Made by a program: the position numbers and the translations under genes. A stretch of DNA of 64,000 bases from SZUA-370 sp034003955 (GTDB taxonomy: Bacteria; Spirochaetota; Spirochaetia; Treponematales; UBA12059), in the NCBI GenBank assembly GCA_034003955.1, contig JAVEXO010000005.1, positions 1 to 64,000 of the forward strand. The letters are read 5' to 3'. The notes beneath the pieces are model-generated. The model was not told where the DNA came from, did not search any database, and saw only the letters and a list, made by a program, of their open reading frames with translations. Positions 1 through 8,704 of the stretch are shown here, one piece after another (the stretch's first letter is position 1; every line of letters begins with the position of its first letter).

Positions 1-894
1 ATAGGCCGGCCCCATGTACCACTGGCAATATCCGTTGGGGCCACACTCGTCAACACCTTTTTCAACTGGGTGCTCATCTACGGAAACCTTGGAGCGCCAA
101 GGCTAGAGATAGCAGGCGCCGCCTTTGCCACCAACCTGGCCAGGGGTGTAGAAGTTGTGGCCTTCATCTGGTATGCCCGTTCATCCAGGGTGCCGTTCTT
201 CGTACCCTTTTCTAGACTGTTCAAGGCGCGTTGGCCTCTGTTCCGCGAGATACTAGGCAAGTTGAGCCTCATGCTCCTTTCCGAGACGAGCTGGGTGGTA
301 TCGGAGACAGTGACAACGGCACTGTACAATGGCCGGGGAGGCGCAGAAGTGGTCGCCGGCATGTCTGCCGGCTGGGCGGTGGCTAATATATTCTTCCTGG
401 TATTCACCGGCATCCACGTCTCTACCGGCGTCGTGATAGGTGGATTGCTCGGTTCAAACAAGCTGGACGAGGCTCGGCTCAAGGCACGCTGGGTGATGAG
501 CGGTTCTGTAGTGGCCGGCACCATAGTTGCCTTGGCTCAGGTGGCCAGCATAGCGGCGGTACCCATCGTGTTCATGAACCTGACCGGCGAGGCTATTGTT
601 GTTACGCGGGGTCTCCTCCTGGTCATAGCCGTCTACCTGCCACTGTGGTCCCTCCTCAACGCCCAGTTTGCCGTCTCAAGATCGGGAGGAGATACGATGA
701 TGGGTGTCGTCGTCGATGTGGGAGTGACATACCTGCTCTTCATACCAGGCGCATTCGCTCTGGCACTCTTGACGCCCATTGGGCCGGTGGCCATGTACGG
801 CATCGTCAAGCTCAGTGATTTTATAAAATGGCTCGTAGCCTATCTGTGGCTTAAAAAGGAGCGATGGCTCAAGAACCTGGCCGCTCCTGCATAG
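1..894 (+). CDS. MATE-family efflux transporter, C-terminal part
   Basis: The frame is open from the first base, so the gene begins outside the window and only about 297 residues are seen. The visible N-terminal stretch (GATLVNTFFNWVLIYGN) fits the loop-helix region found midway through MATE (multi-antimicrobial extrusion) proteins, and at least six hydrophobic segments follow before a basic end (LKKERWLKNL). The family exports organic cations or drugs in exchange for Na+ or H+ at the inner membrane. A GTG at 70 could be mistaken for a start, but the frame upstream is coding. Substrate cannot be predicted. The next gene, also a transporter, follows after 43 bases. Confidence 0.85.
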   Translation: MGRPHVPLAISVGATLVNTFFNWVLIYGNLGAPRLEIAGAAFATNLARGVEVVAFIWYARSSRVPFFVPFSRLFKARWPLFREILGKLSLMLLSETSWVVSETVTTALYNGRGGAEVVAGMSAGWAVANIFFLVFTGIHVSTGVVIGGLLGSNKLDEARLKARWVMSGSVVAGTIVALAQVASIAAVPIVFMNLTGEAIVVTRGLLLVIAVYLPLWSLLNAQFAVSRSGGDTMMGVVVDVGVTYLLFIPGAFALALLTPIGPVAMYGIVKLSDFIKWLVAYLWLKKERWLKNLAAPA

Positions 895-937
895 GCTCGA
901 TTGACCACCCGAGGCTCGATCCGCTAATCTCCCTTGC

Positions 938-2170
938 GTGAGCAGTCTACGGAATATCTACAAGGACTATGCAGAAGCCTTCAAATTTTTCAGCCCCAAT
1001 GCACGCCGATTCCTGGCGGGCATGTTCCTGTTGTGGTTAGGCACCAACCAAATAAGCCTCCTCTTCAGTCTCTACCTTAAGCGCTTGTCATATACGGAGG
1101 CCGGCATAGGCGCCATCCTGTCTACGAGAGCCCTGGGTTCAACTATCATAGCCCTGCCCGCGTCTTTCCTGGTGGCTCGATTTGATCCACGCAAGCTCCT
1201 GCCTACGGCGGCCATACTGGCTACCGCCGCCTACGTCGCCCAGTCGCTTTCAGAGTCGGGTGCGGCCATTTCGGGGGCCGTCTTCCTCGCCGGCGCCGTA
1301 TCCACCGTCTTTCAGGTAAGTTCCGGGCCGTTCTTCATGCGTAACTCGGGCGAACGTGAGCGCATGCACCTTTTTAGCCTGAGCGGGGCCTTGTCCATGG
1401 GTACAGGCCTCATAGGTTCACTCCTGGGGGGCGGCCTCAAGGACGGCCTCGTCGCGCTTGGAGCCGGTGAAATTCTAGCGTATCGCGTGTCACTCCTCGT
1501 AGGAGCGGCCTTCGTGCTTGCAGCCTTTGTTCCTTTCTCACGTATCGAGTCTACAGCCATGGTTGGGAGGGTGCGGGATGCTCGGCCCAGGCGTCTCGAT
1601 GGCATCGATGTGGTGCTGTGGATAAAACTGGTGTTCCCCGGCTTTCTCGTCGGCCTTGGAGCGGGGCTTACCATTCCATACCTCAACCTGTACTTTAAAA
1701 ATGTCTTTGGCTTAAGCGACACGGCCATAGGCGCTGCTGTTGCGGCAGGTCAGATCGCCACCTTTGCCGGTATGACTGCCGGTCCGGCCATAGCAAAGCG
1801 CCTTGGAAAACCCAGGGCCGTATTCATAACCCAGGCGCTTTCTGTGCCGTTTATTCTTGTCTTGGCCTGGGTGCATTCTCTGCCCCTGGCCATCCTGGCC
1901 TATCTGGTGCGTCAGGTGCTGATGAATATGTCCACGCCAATCCAGGACAACTTTTCTCTTGAGCTGGTGCCACCTGAACGACAGGGGCTGATGAATGCCA
2001 TCAAGATGCTGGCATGGACCGGCAGCTGGACAATAGCGGCCAGAATATCAGGTAATCTTATTTACAGCGGCGGGTTTTCTACATCATTTGCCTTGACCGC
2101 GTCGCTATACGCGCTTTCAACAATATGCTACTGGATATTTTTCATAGCAAAGCGCCACCGTCCAGTCTAG
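938..2170 (+). CDS. MFS transporter
   Basis: A 410-residue protein with about twelve hydrophobic segments and a central basic loop (near residues 200-225, RDARPRRLDG) dividing two six-helix halves, the usual layout of a major facilitator superfamily permease. Motif-A-like residues follow the second helix (RFDPRKLLP) and recur in the second half (AKRLGKPRAV). The start is GTG at 938. No Shine-Dalgarno sequence is evident, and a TTGACC at 901 with a weak -10 about eight bases before the GTG leaves a leaderless start possible. Substrate unknown; the family moves sugars, drugs or metabolites by proton coupling. It lies just downstream of the MATE gene. Confidence 0.85.
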   Translation: MSSLRNIYKDYAEAFKFFSPNARRFLAGMFLLWLGTNQISLLFSLYLKRLSYTEAGIGAILSTRALGSTIIALPASFLVARFDPRKLLPTAAILATAAYVAQSLSESGAAISGAVFLAGAVSTVFQVSSGPFFMRNSGERERMHLFSLSGALSMGTGLIGSLLGGGLKDGLVALGAGEILAYRVSLLVGAAFVLAAFVPFSRIESTAMVGRVRDARPRRLDGIDVVLWIKLVFPGFLVGLGAGLTIPYLNLYFKNVFGLSDTAIGAAVAAGQIATFAGMTAGPAIAKRLGKPRAVFITQALSVPFILVLAWVHSLPLAILAYLVRQVLMNMSTPIQDNFSLELVPPERQGLMNAIKMLAWTGSWTIAARISGNLIYSGGFSTSFALTASLYALSTICYWIFFIAKRHRPV

Positions 2171-2195
2171 GTGCCTCACCAGAATATCTATAGGA

Positions 2196-2447
2196 TTACC
2201 TGCCTGGAGGTGTCCGGCCGGGGCCAAAGTACTTCTCGCTTCGGTACCGTAGCCACACGAGCAGAACTTGGGGAATTCTCTTTTTTTCCTCGGTCGATAG
2301 CCGCGAGTAGAGGACTAGGGCTCGTTCCCTCTCGCTACGACACGCGCCGTTCTCGTGGGCATCCCAATGGGAGCGCGCAAGCCTAATACGCCGCGACACT
2401 TCCTTTATGAGAGCTTCTCCAGATAGTTCCTGCTCGTCCTTGCGCAT
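2196..2447 (-). CDS. Small conserved-looking hypothetical protein
   Basis: An 83-residue basic protein with a helical, charged make-up and a distinctive C-terminal run (IPQVLLVWLRYRSEKYFG). It has no signal peptide or membrane segment. I recognise the style of the C-terminal motif as something conserved in small bacterial proteins but cannot name a function. Support for a real gene is a perfect extended -10 (TGC-TATAAT) ending eight bases before the ATG, with no Shine-Dalgarno sequence, which points to a leaderless mRNA. It is convergent with the MFS gene on its left and divergent from the DinB-like gene on its right. The overlapping plus-strand frame at 2171-2386 is probably spurious. Confidence 0.6.
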   Translation of the reverse strand: MRKDEQELSGEALIKEVSRRIRLARSHWDAHENGACRSERERALVLYSRLSTEEKKRIPQVLLVWLRYRSEKYFGPGRTPPGR

Positions 2448-2455
2448 GGCAATAG

Positions 2456-2464
2456 ATTATAGCA
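2456..2464 (-). promoter_or_regulatory. Extended -10 promoter of the 83-residue gene
   Basis: On the minus strand the sequence reads TGC TATAAT followed by eight bases and the ATG at 2447. This is a perfect extended -10 element, and no good -35 is needed for such promoters. A transcription start seven or so bases downstream would fall at or next to the A of the ATG. Confidence 0.6.
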
Positions 2465-2497
2465 TAGACCGATCGTCACATGGCAGGGGCTATTGCC

Positions 2498-2527
2498 TTG
2501 TGCTCAGGCGATTGCTAATCTTATAAA
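2498..2527 (+). promoter_or_regulatory. Possible promoter of the DinB-like gene
   Basis: TTGTGC (2498-2503), an 18-base spacer and TATAAA (2522-2527) precede the gene at 2553. The match to sigma-70 consensus is moderate. Confidence 0.4.
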
Positions 2528-2552
2528 GAATAGTATCTAAAAGGAGTAGCAC

Positions 2553-3041
2553 ATGAGTGGTATTCTGGTACCGTTTCTCGATGGCATGGATAACGAATTC
2601 TGTGGCAAGTCATGGAACGGCTCTTCGCTGATATCCACCCTGGACGCACTCAGTCCAGAGGAGGCCAGTAGTGAGGCGACATGGGAAGGATATAGTGCCT
2701 GGTCTATAGCCCTGCATTGCGCCAAGTGCAAGCGCATCGTGGCCAATGATCTAGGCGCGTCGACACCAGATTGGCCTTATCCAGAGGAGCTGTGGTTTCC
2801 CTCTCCTGTAGATGCAAGCGCGGCTATTTGGGCCCGCGACAGAGAATTACTGCGGGCTTTGCATGATATAAGCATGGGTGCCTTGCGTGCCATGCCTGAA
2901 TCAATGCTAGCCGAGGTGATGCCGACATGGAAGTCGCCTTGGGGAACGGCGTTGGCCTGGCTCGTCACCCATGATGCATTCCATGGTGCTCAGATTCGAT
3001 CGATGGGCCTGCCGTCCCTCAAGGCTAAGAGACACGAATAG
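2553..3041 (+). CDS. DinB-like (four-helix, metal-binding) protein
   Basis: A 162-residue soluble protein whose three candidate metal-ligand histidines are placed as in the DinB/YfiT superfamily: H55 (IALHCAKCK), and H140 and H144 near the C-terminus (HDAFHGAQI). The family forms a four-helix bundle holding a divalent metal. Members include thiol S-transferases and damage-inducible proteins, so a precise reaction cannot be assigned. The ATG follows AAAGGAG with an eight-base spacing, which fixes the start. It is a single gene convergent with trpS, only 11 bases away. Confidence 0.75.
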   Translation: MSGILVPFLDGMDNEFCGKSWNGSSLISTLDALSPEEASSEATWEGYSAWSIALHCAKCKRIVANDLGASTPDWPYPEELWFPSPVDASAAIWARDRELLRALHDISMGALRAMPESMLAEVMPTWKSPWGTALAWLVTHDAFHGAQIRSMGLPSLKAKRHE

Positions 3042-3052
3042 AAGTCAGGCCT

Positions 3053-4111
3053 CTATTCGGTCTTGTCACGCTTCTTTTTAACATCCTCTGCCTTGCGTGA
3101 CAGTCGGTTCCATACTGCCGATATGCCCATGGCCTTCTTGGCTGCCGTGAGGGTGATGCGGGCCTCCTGACGCATGCGCATGGTGCCGTCGTAGACAACC
3201 TCGTCTGCAAGGCCGCTCTGTGTCTCGTAGTGGGCTCGGCGCTCACGTATGGGGTCGAGGAAGGTGTTGAGTGCGCGAGCCAGCTTCTGCTTGACCTCGA
3301 CATCTCCTACCCTGCCGGCTCGGTAGCGGTTCTTCAGGTCTTCCACCTCTGCCTTGTCTGGGTTAAAGGCATTGTGGTACTGGAAAACAGGGTTGCCTTC
3401 TACCGTGCCTGGTATGTCTGCGCTTGTCCTGTTGGGGTCTGTATACATAGACATGACGCGCTTCTCGACTGTTTTCTCGTCATCTGACAGGAAAATGGCG
3501 TTATTGAGGCTTTTAGACATTTTAGCGTTTCCGTCTGTGCCCACGAGGGAGCCATACTCGGAGACGAGGACATCGGGGACGGGAAAGGTGTCGCCATACA
3601 GATAGTTGAAGCGACGCGCTATCTCGCGGGTTACCTCTACGTGGGCCACGTTGTCCTTGCCCACCGGTACGAGGTGGGCTCGCGGTAGCAGTATGTCCGC
3701 GGCCTGGAGCACGGGATATCCCAGGAGACCCAGGGGCATCTCCTCGATGCCGGCGCCTTGTGCCATCTCCTTCAGGCTTGGCACGCGAGACAGTCGAGGC
3801 ACGGTTATAAGGTTCTGGAAGAAGAGGGCCAGCTCTATGACCTCTGGCACGGCGGATTGCAGATAGATGACGCTCTTGGCAGGGTCTATGCCGCATGCCA
3901 GGTAGTCGAGGGCTGCCGAGCGTACGTTTTCGGCAAGTGCCTCGATATTGGCCTTCTCTGGCTTGGTTGTCAGAGTATGGAGGTCTGCTATTATGAAGAA
4001 GCACTCGTATTCGTCCTGTAGCCTGACGCGATTGGCGAGGCTTCCGACGTAATGGCCTAGGTGTAGCTTGCCTGTGGGTCTATCCCCGGTGAGTATTCGT
4101 TTGCGTTCCAT
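3053..4111 (-). CDS. trpS: Tryptophanyl-tRNA synthetase
   Basis: 352 residues, the normal length for bacterial TrpRS. It charges tRNA-Trp with tryptophan in the cytoplasm; the cognate tRNA-Trp(CCA) is at 14493 in this window. Class I signatures are clear: HLGH at residues 17-20 in the Rossmann fold and KMSKS at 197-201, plus the GxxxQAADIL-like tryptophan pocket near residue 135 (GYPVLQAADILL). GGAG lies just before the ATG. The gene is monocistronic and preceded by a GC-rich region rich in inverted repeats. No T-box signature was found there. Confidence 0.97.
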   Translation of the reverse strand: MERKRILTGDRPTGKLHLGHYVGSLANRVRLQDEYECFFIIADLHTLTTKPEKANIEALAENVRSAALDYLACGIDPAKSVIYLQSAVPEVIELALFFQNLITVPRLSRVPSLKEMAQGAGIEEMPLGLLGYPVLQAADILLPRAHLVPVGKDNVAHVEVTREIARRFNYLYGDTFPVPDVLVSEYGSLVGTDGNAKMSKSLNNAIFLSDDEKTVEKRVMSMYTDPNRTSADIPGTVEGNPVFQYHNAFNPDKAEVEDLKNRYRAGRVGDVEVKQKLARALNTFLDPIRERRAHYETQSGLADEVVYDGTMRMRQEARITLTAAKKAMGISAVWNRLSRKAEDVKKKRDKTE

Positions 4112-4170
4112 GAGTAACTCCGATGTGGTGTATGTGAGCCGCTAGACAGCAGCAGGCGCGGTCTGTTACG

Positions 4171-4260
4171 CGGAGGCGGGTTGCCTCGCAGGGTTCCGCG
4201 AAACCCTGGCGCCACTTCAACGAAGGACGCGCTAACCCGCCGGTCGCCAGGACCAGGAGC
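4171..4260. other. GC-rich stem-loop region upstream of trpS, possible structured RNA
   Basis: The gene-free interval 4112-4361 contains nested inverted repeats. An 8-bp stem pairs 4175-4182 with 4234-4241 and encloses a 7-bp hairpin (4189-4195 with 4202-4208) and a small CTTC/GAAG hairpin at 4215-4225. I looked for T-box, SRP, RNase P and tmRNA signatures on both strands and found none. It could be an unrecognised small RNA on either strand or a long trpS leader. Strand and function are unknown. Confidence 0.4.
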
Positions 4261-4323
4261 CCGATGGAGAGGAGTAGGGATAGGGTTCCGTAGACACGGC
4301 AGGTAGGGGCTGCATGAATTTAT

Positions 4324-4337
4324 TCTATCGCGATAGA
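4324..4337. repeat. 14-bp perfect palindrome
   Basis: TCTATCGCGATAGA is a perfect palindrome 24 bases past the stop codon of the DUF454 gene. It could be a regulator site or a short hairpin; no T tract follows on either strand, so it is not a convincing terminator. Confidence 0.35.
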
Positions 4338-4361
4338 CCTGGTCTGCGCAAGCTCCCCCTC

Positions 4362-4790
4362 TTATTCAGAGGTGGGCTTGTTTGTATCTTTGCTTCCCGT
4401 ATGCAGGCCGTCTCCATCAGATATCTTAATCCATACGCAGAAAATGATATAATAGTATTTTAAAACCATTAAGATGACGACTAAGATCTTTGCCCATATT
4501 GGTTTAAGAGCTAAGAACACCACCGCAACTAGTATGGTGCCCACGGCGAGTGTCTTGATTTTATTACGCCTCGTCATAGAGCGTTCATGGACGAAGTCGT
4601 CTATATAACAGCGATAGATGGGCATTTTGTGAAACCGCGCTAGCATACAGGGGCTACTATGCAAGAAGAGGATAGCAGCGATAAACAGGAAGGGGCCTGG
4701 CGGAATGTTGGGATAGGCGAAACCTAAGAGGCCGAGAGCCAGCGATAGGGTTCCAAGTATGCGACTCGTAATCATTATGGGCTTTTTCAC
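4362..4790 (-). CDS. DUF454 (YbaN-like) inner membrane protein
   Basis: 142 residues with hydrophobic segments near residues 8-48 and 78-116. The stretch LGLLGFAYPNIPPGPFLFIAAILFLHSSP followed by an aromatic/basic segment is the DUF454 layout, seen in E. coli YbaN. Function is not established for the family. The start is GTG, with AAGGAAC five bases upstream. A strong promoter lies about 55 bases before the start, so it is transcribed apart from the FecR gene upstream. The local sequence is AT-richer than its neighbours. Confidence 0.8.
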   Translation of the reverse strand: MKKPIMITSRILGTLSLALGLLGFAYPNIPPGPFLFIAAILFLHSSPCMLARFHKMPIYRCYIDDFVHERSMTRRNKIKTLAVGTILVAVVFLALKPIWAKILVVILMVLKYYYIIFCVWIKISDGDGLHTGSKDTNKPTSE

Positions 4791-4841
4791 AAAAGTTCCT
4801 TGGGAAAGGTTATTACATTATTAAAAGAACGTATGACATGT

Positions 4842-4870
4842 TGTATACTCCTGTATCGATAATTGTGCAA
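4842..4870 (-). promoter_or_regulatory. Sigma-70-type promoter of the DUF454 gene
   Basis: On the minus strand TTGCAC (4870-4865), a 17-base spacer and TATACA (4847-4842) precede the GTG start at 4790, leaving a leader of about 45 bases with a Shine-Dalgarno sequence. Confidence 0.65.
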
Positions 4871-4925
4871 TAATTAAAACCATGTCGACGCTATTATCTA
4901 CTAAAAATGTCGTATAAGTTATAAC

Positions 4926-6311
4926 TTAGCCTTCCAGCATGATGGAACTCGTGCCTAGCCCCTGGGCTTTAGAACCAAAGAGGTCCCCAAGCGGGCTACC
5001 AGCTGATGCCCAGGAGAAGAGCACAAGCGCTTCCCTGACCCTTGCCATGCCCAAGGATAGCTCGCGGGTCGAGGCGTCGAACGTGCTAAAGTAGGCTGCA
5101 CTCGATCGGCCGTCGCTCAGCTTTCCTACGCCGGTGCCGGCCGCATGCAGCGCCTTGAGTTCTATGAGGCGGTAGTAGGGGCGCTCGAGGGCGAACAGGG
5201 CCTTGAGGCAATCGAACAGGGCCGACGATACGGCCTTCTTCTCGAGTATCCAATCGGTGAAACGAGGGGTCTTGCCCTGGCCCTTGGCCGTTCGCCAGGC
5301 GTCCAGAGTGGGTTTCTGGGCCAGGAGCCTGGCCAAGGCGGTATCGAAGGCTGGTTTGCCTTCTTCTATGGCGATGGCATACGAGGAAGTGTATGTCAGA
5401 GCCTTTGAGGCGAAGGCCTCGTATGCGTCTGTGCGCCATCCTCCGCGGTATGAAGCGAGTTCGCTGGCCTGTACGTCTACACGTTGCAGTCCCCCGGATT
5501 GGCTCATCTGGACGACTTCGCCTGGTTTTGCCATCGAGCTGGCGTCGCCATCACTGACTGAGACTGCTCCTGTTTCGCAGCTGACGAGGAGGGAGCCGTC
5601 GGGTACCGTATCGACTATGAATACCGTGCCGCGCACGCCCAGGATGGCGCTGTCGGTGCCCACCTGGAAGGAGCCGTTAGCCAGCTTGTCTACCTTTATG
5701 GCCAGCGAACCCGAGAGGAGCTGTAGTACCGTCTTGCGCTGAGCCTCACTCAATTCCTTGGTATCGAAGTAAAAAGCAGTGTTTTCTGCCAGTTTTATAG
5801 AAGCGCCGCCTGAGCTACCCGAGGCTATGTCTATCTCGGCGCGGCTCTTGGGCCCTGTGACGAGGACGTCGTAGGCGCGTACCACCGAGCCAATATCTGC
5901 ACGCTCAGGTGTTGCTCCAGCCCGGTGTATCGACACGCTGCCTTCTGTAAACACGAGCTCGCCAATCTTGTGTTGGATTCCTGCCTGGGGTGCATCTCCG
6001 GGCCGCTCTGTGGGTGTCACGGCAGTCGCGGCAGGAGGAGTAGGCTTACCAGGCTTCGGGGCACTCGATGGCGTGGTGCTGGGTAGCCCCGATGGTTCTG
6101 ATGTCCCTGGCGACGACGAGCCTGTCGTAGTGCTGTCGGCTGTGTCTGCCTGGCTGGGAGAGCTATCCTGAGCCGGCTGCTCCGGGGAAGCGATGGGCGT
6201 AGTAAAGGCAGGCTCCACCGAAGGTTTTTGCCCGCCACATGCCGTCATGGCCAAGGCGATGAGTAGACTAGTTCCAACTATTGCGATGCTTCTTACCAGC
6301 GTCCTCTTCAT
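4926..6311 (-). CDS. FecR-domain lipoprotein
   Basis: 461 residues. A lipoprotein signal peptide ends in the lipobox AMTAC, with Cys25 as the lipidated residue. A Ser/Thr/Pro-rich linker runs to about residue 115. A FecR-like beta domain spans about 120-270 (TEGSVSIHRAG; GTDSAILGVRGTVFIVDT; SCETGAVSVSDG). The remaining 190 residues are helical and unassigned. FecR domains here are probably structural or sensory in the periplasm; there is no TonB receptor or sigma factor beside it, so a classical iron-signalling role is unlikely. The ATG overlaps the stop of the Lon-type gene by four bases, indicating translational coupling. Confidence 0.85.
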   Translation of the reverse strand: MKRTLVRSIAIVGTSLLIALAMTACGGQKPSVEPAFTTPIASPEQPAQDSSPSQADTADSTTTGSSSPGTSEPSGLPSTTPSSAPKPGKPTPPAATAVTPTERPGDAPQAGIQHKIGELVFTEGSVSIHRAGATPERADIGSVVRAYDVLVTGPKSRAEIDIASGSSGGASIKLAENTAFYFDTKELSEAQRKTVLQLLSGSLAIKVDKLANGSFQVGTDSAILGVRGTVFIVDTVPDGSLLVSCETGAVSVSDGDASSMAKPGEVVQMSQSGGLQRVDVQASELASYRGGWRTDAYEAFASKALTYTSSYAIAIEEGKPAFDTALARLLAQKPTLDAWRTAKGQGKTPRFTDWILEKKAVSSALFDCLKALFALERPYYRLIELKALHAAGTGVGKLSDGRSSAAYFSTFDASTRELSLGMARVREALVLFSWASAGSPLGDLFGSKAQGLGTSSIMLEG

Positions 6312-8686
6312 TCTCTGTACTCCTGTAAAGTCTTGGCCATCTTGAGGAGCTCGGCGCTGACCATGCCGTTGAAGCTACCCACCGGGAAGTGACCCTGGGC
6401 ATCCCTGGCTCCGGGTGTACGCTCGGTAAGGACCTCTATGCCTTCGTCTATTGTCGATATGGCGTAGATGGAAAATTCCCCGGCGTCTATGGCTTCCAGG
6501 ATGTCCTTGGATATGGTGAGGTTTACTATGTTCTGCCTGGGAATCAAGACACCTTGGGTACCGCTTAGGCCCCTGCGCTTACACAGGCGGTAGAAGCCTT
6601 CTACCTTCTCGGCTATCCCACCCACCGCCTGTATCTGGCCCATCTGATTGACAGAACCTGTTACCGCAATGTCTTGCCTGAGTGGGACATTGGCAATGGC
6701 CGACAGGAGAGCGTAGATGGCGGTCGAAGAGGCGGAGTCTCCTTCTATGGCGGTATAGGATTGTTCAAAGCAAATGCCGGCTGAAATTGCTAGAGGCAAA
6801 TCCCTTGCATAGTGGCTGCGAAGGAAGCCTTCGACGATGAGCACCGCCTTGTCGTAAATTTCTCCGGATAGGCCTGACTCACCCTCTATGTTGATGACAC
6901 CAGAATCTCCGGGTGAGACCTGAGCCGATATGACGGCTGGTAGCCCAAAGGCATAGTAGCCCCTGTCATGCACGGCCAAGCCGTTTACACGGCCTACTCG
7001 AGATCCGGATGCCTCAAGAATTATCTCGCCTGAGACTATCATATCGGCTAATTTTTCTTCAGGAAGGTTGGCCAGCCAGGATCGAGAGTTCTCTGCCTCT
7101 GTGACGGCTTCTGCGTCTATCATGTCTTTGCCTGTCCGGGAGGCGCGATAGTCGGCTTCGCGAATCATATCGGCTATCCTTGAGAATTGTGTAGACAGGC
7201 GATTGCGGTGACCCGCAAGGCGTATGCCATACTCGGCTATGGCCGCCATGCCTTCGGCATTCGGTTCGGCGAGCCCTTCTTCGAGTGTAATCTTCCGTGC
7301 AAAGGATACGTAATTGCCAAGGGATTCATCGTTGCGTGGCATGGTGGAATCAAACTCGGCGCATACCTTGAATAGTTTCTGGAAGTCCGGGTCGGTGTTA
7401 TAGAGCAGGTCGTACGTCATTTCGCCGCCAATGAGCACTATCTTGACATCAAGTTCCAGGGGCTCTGGCTTGATGGCATTGACTTGCCCCATGGGGCCGG
7501 ACTGTGCTTGAAACTCCCAGGTGCCTGTGCGTAGCACTCGTTTGAGTGCGGCCCATGCCTCCCCGTCAGCCAGGAGATCCTCGGCCTGAATGATGAGGAA
7601 TCCACCAGAAGCCTTGACTATCGAACCCGGACGGATATGGAGGTAGGGGGCTCTGCCTTCTCCCTGGCCGCCTGATCCATGATCCAGTGTACCAAACAGG
7701 TTGGCGTAACTGGGGTTTGCCTCGTATATCAAGGGAGGCTTGTCACGCTCTCCGCGTTCTGTGAGTACGTTGACTCCATAGCGGGCAAGGGGAGATTTGT
7801 GCCTCCGCTCGGGCTGGAATAGATAGAGTCTGGCTATAACGTCTTTTTCCAGGAGCCGTATCCATTCCCGGCTTCGTTCATCGTCATACCGTGCAATCAG
7901 CATGTCGCTCTCGGCGTGTATCAAGGGCTTGAGGGCCTCTATCCTCAGTGTCTCAAGCCTGTCATTGAGGGATGTTCTGCCTCTCCGTAGCTCTACGAAG
8001 AGGAGACGCATGGTATCCATATGCGACAGATAACGTTGCCTGAGCGAGGCGAAATCTTCTGGGCTTATTTTCCCTGCCTCAGCCGCAGTTTGGCAATCCT
8101 CGAATGGCACCGGTTCTCCGTCTCGTACCGGCAGGATATCTGTCGTAGTCTGACCCTCTCCATCCTGAACCTGCAGGATGCGGAAGCCATCCAAGGCGAG
8201 CTGGGCCTCGAAGGCGGCCAGCCTGCCGTTCTCCGTAGCCTCCCATTCGGCCTCGAGTCCTTCCTTGTGTTTCTTGACATCGCCTGACTCGGCATGCATG
8301 GCTACTATCTTCTTGATGTTCTCAACGAAGGAATGCACATCTTTCTTGAAGGCTGTCGCCTCGCCAGCCTTGAATGACAGGGCTACAGGCGACATTGGTG
8401 AGCTAAAATTATAGACGTAGACGGCATCATGTAGTTCCAGGCGTGGCGGAACGTAGGCTGATAGCGTCTTCATGACAGCCGTGCGTCTGCCGGTACCAGG
8501 GGAGCCCATGACGAAGATGTTGTAGCCCTTGGCCCGTATGGCTGTGCCTATGGACAGGGCCTCAAGGGCCCTGGGTTGCCCAATTACCGAGTCGCCCCAG
8601 TTTCCGCCTTGCAGGAGAGCGGTCTTCTCGGGTGATACCGAGTAGTCGAGTTCCTCCGCCTTAAGCCTGAATGTATCGGCGAGCAT
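6308..8686 (-). CDS. Lon-type ATP-dependent protease with AAA_32 domain
   Basis: 792 residues. Walker A is GSPGTGRRT at 61-69. A long helical insert occupies roughly 120-300, followed by the rest of the ATPase module. The C-terminal S16 peptidase domain carries a Ser-Lys dyad: S651 in GDSAS and K694 in AEKVEGF. Their 43-residue spacing equals that of E. coli Lon (S679/K722). It belongs to the Lon-like branch without the usual LonA N-terminal domain. GGAGGT precedes the ATG by four bases. It sits between a NodB-like protein and a FecR lipoprotein with tight spacing, so the three are probably one operon. Soluble, cytoplasmic; substrate unknown. Confidence 0.9.
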   Translation of the reverse strand: MLADTFRLKAEELDYSVSPEKTALLQGGNWGDSVIGQPRALEALSIGTAIRAKGYNIFVMGSPGTGRRTAVMKTLSAYVPPRLELHDAVYVYNFSSPMSPVALSFKAGEATAFKKDVHSFVENIKKIVAMHAESGDVKKHKEGLEAEWEATENGRLAAFEAQLALDGFRILQVQDGEGQTTTDILPVRDGEPVPFEDCQTAAEAGKISPEDFASLRQRYLSHMDTMRLLFVELRRGRTSLNDRLETLRIEALKPLIHAESDMLIARYDDERSREWIRLLEKDVIARLYLFQPERRHKSPLARYGVNVLTERGERDKPPLIYEANPSYANLFGTLDHGSGGQGEGRAPYLHIRPGSIVKASGGFLIIQAEDLLADGEAWAALKRVLRTGTWEFQAQSGPMGQVNAIKPEPLELDVKIVLIGGEMTYDLLYNTDPDFQKLFKVCAEFDSTMPRNDESLGNYVSFARKITLEEGLAEPNAEGMAAIAEYGIRLAGHRNRLSTQFSRIADMIREADYRASRTGKDMIDAEAVTEAENSRSWLANLPEEKLADMIVSGEIILEASGSRVGRVNGLAVHDRGYYAFGLPAVISAQVSPGDSGVINIEGESGLSGEIYDKAVLIVEGFLRSHYARDLPLAISAGICFEQSYTAIEGDSASSTAIYALLSAIANVPLRQDIAVTGSVNQMGQIQAVGGIAEKVEGFYRLCKRRGLSGTQGVLIPRQNIVNLTISKDILEAIDAGEFSIYAISTIDEGIEVLTERTPGARDAQGHFPVGSFNGMVSAELLKMAKTLQEYRE

Positions 8687-8704
8687 GGTACCTCCGCGCC
8701 GATA

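Noticed and set aside
2171..2386. 71-codon plus-strand frame after the MFS gene
   Set aside because: It overlaps the better-supported minus-strand 83-residue gene, has unusual composition and no ribosome site.
4112..4361. T-box, SRP RNA, RNase P RNA or tmRNA upstream of trpS
   Set aside because: None of the conserved sequences of these RNAs is visible on either strand.
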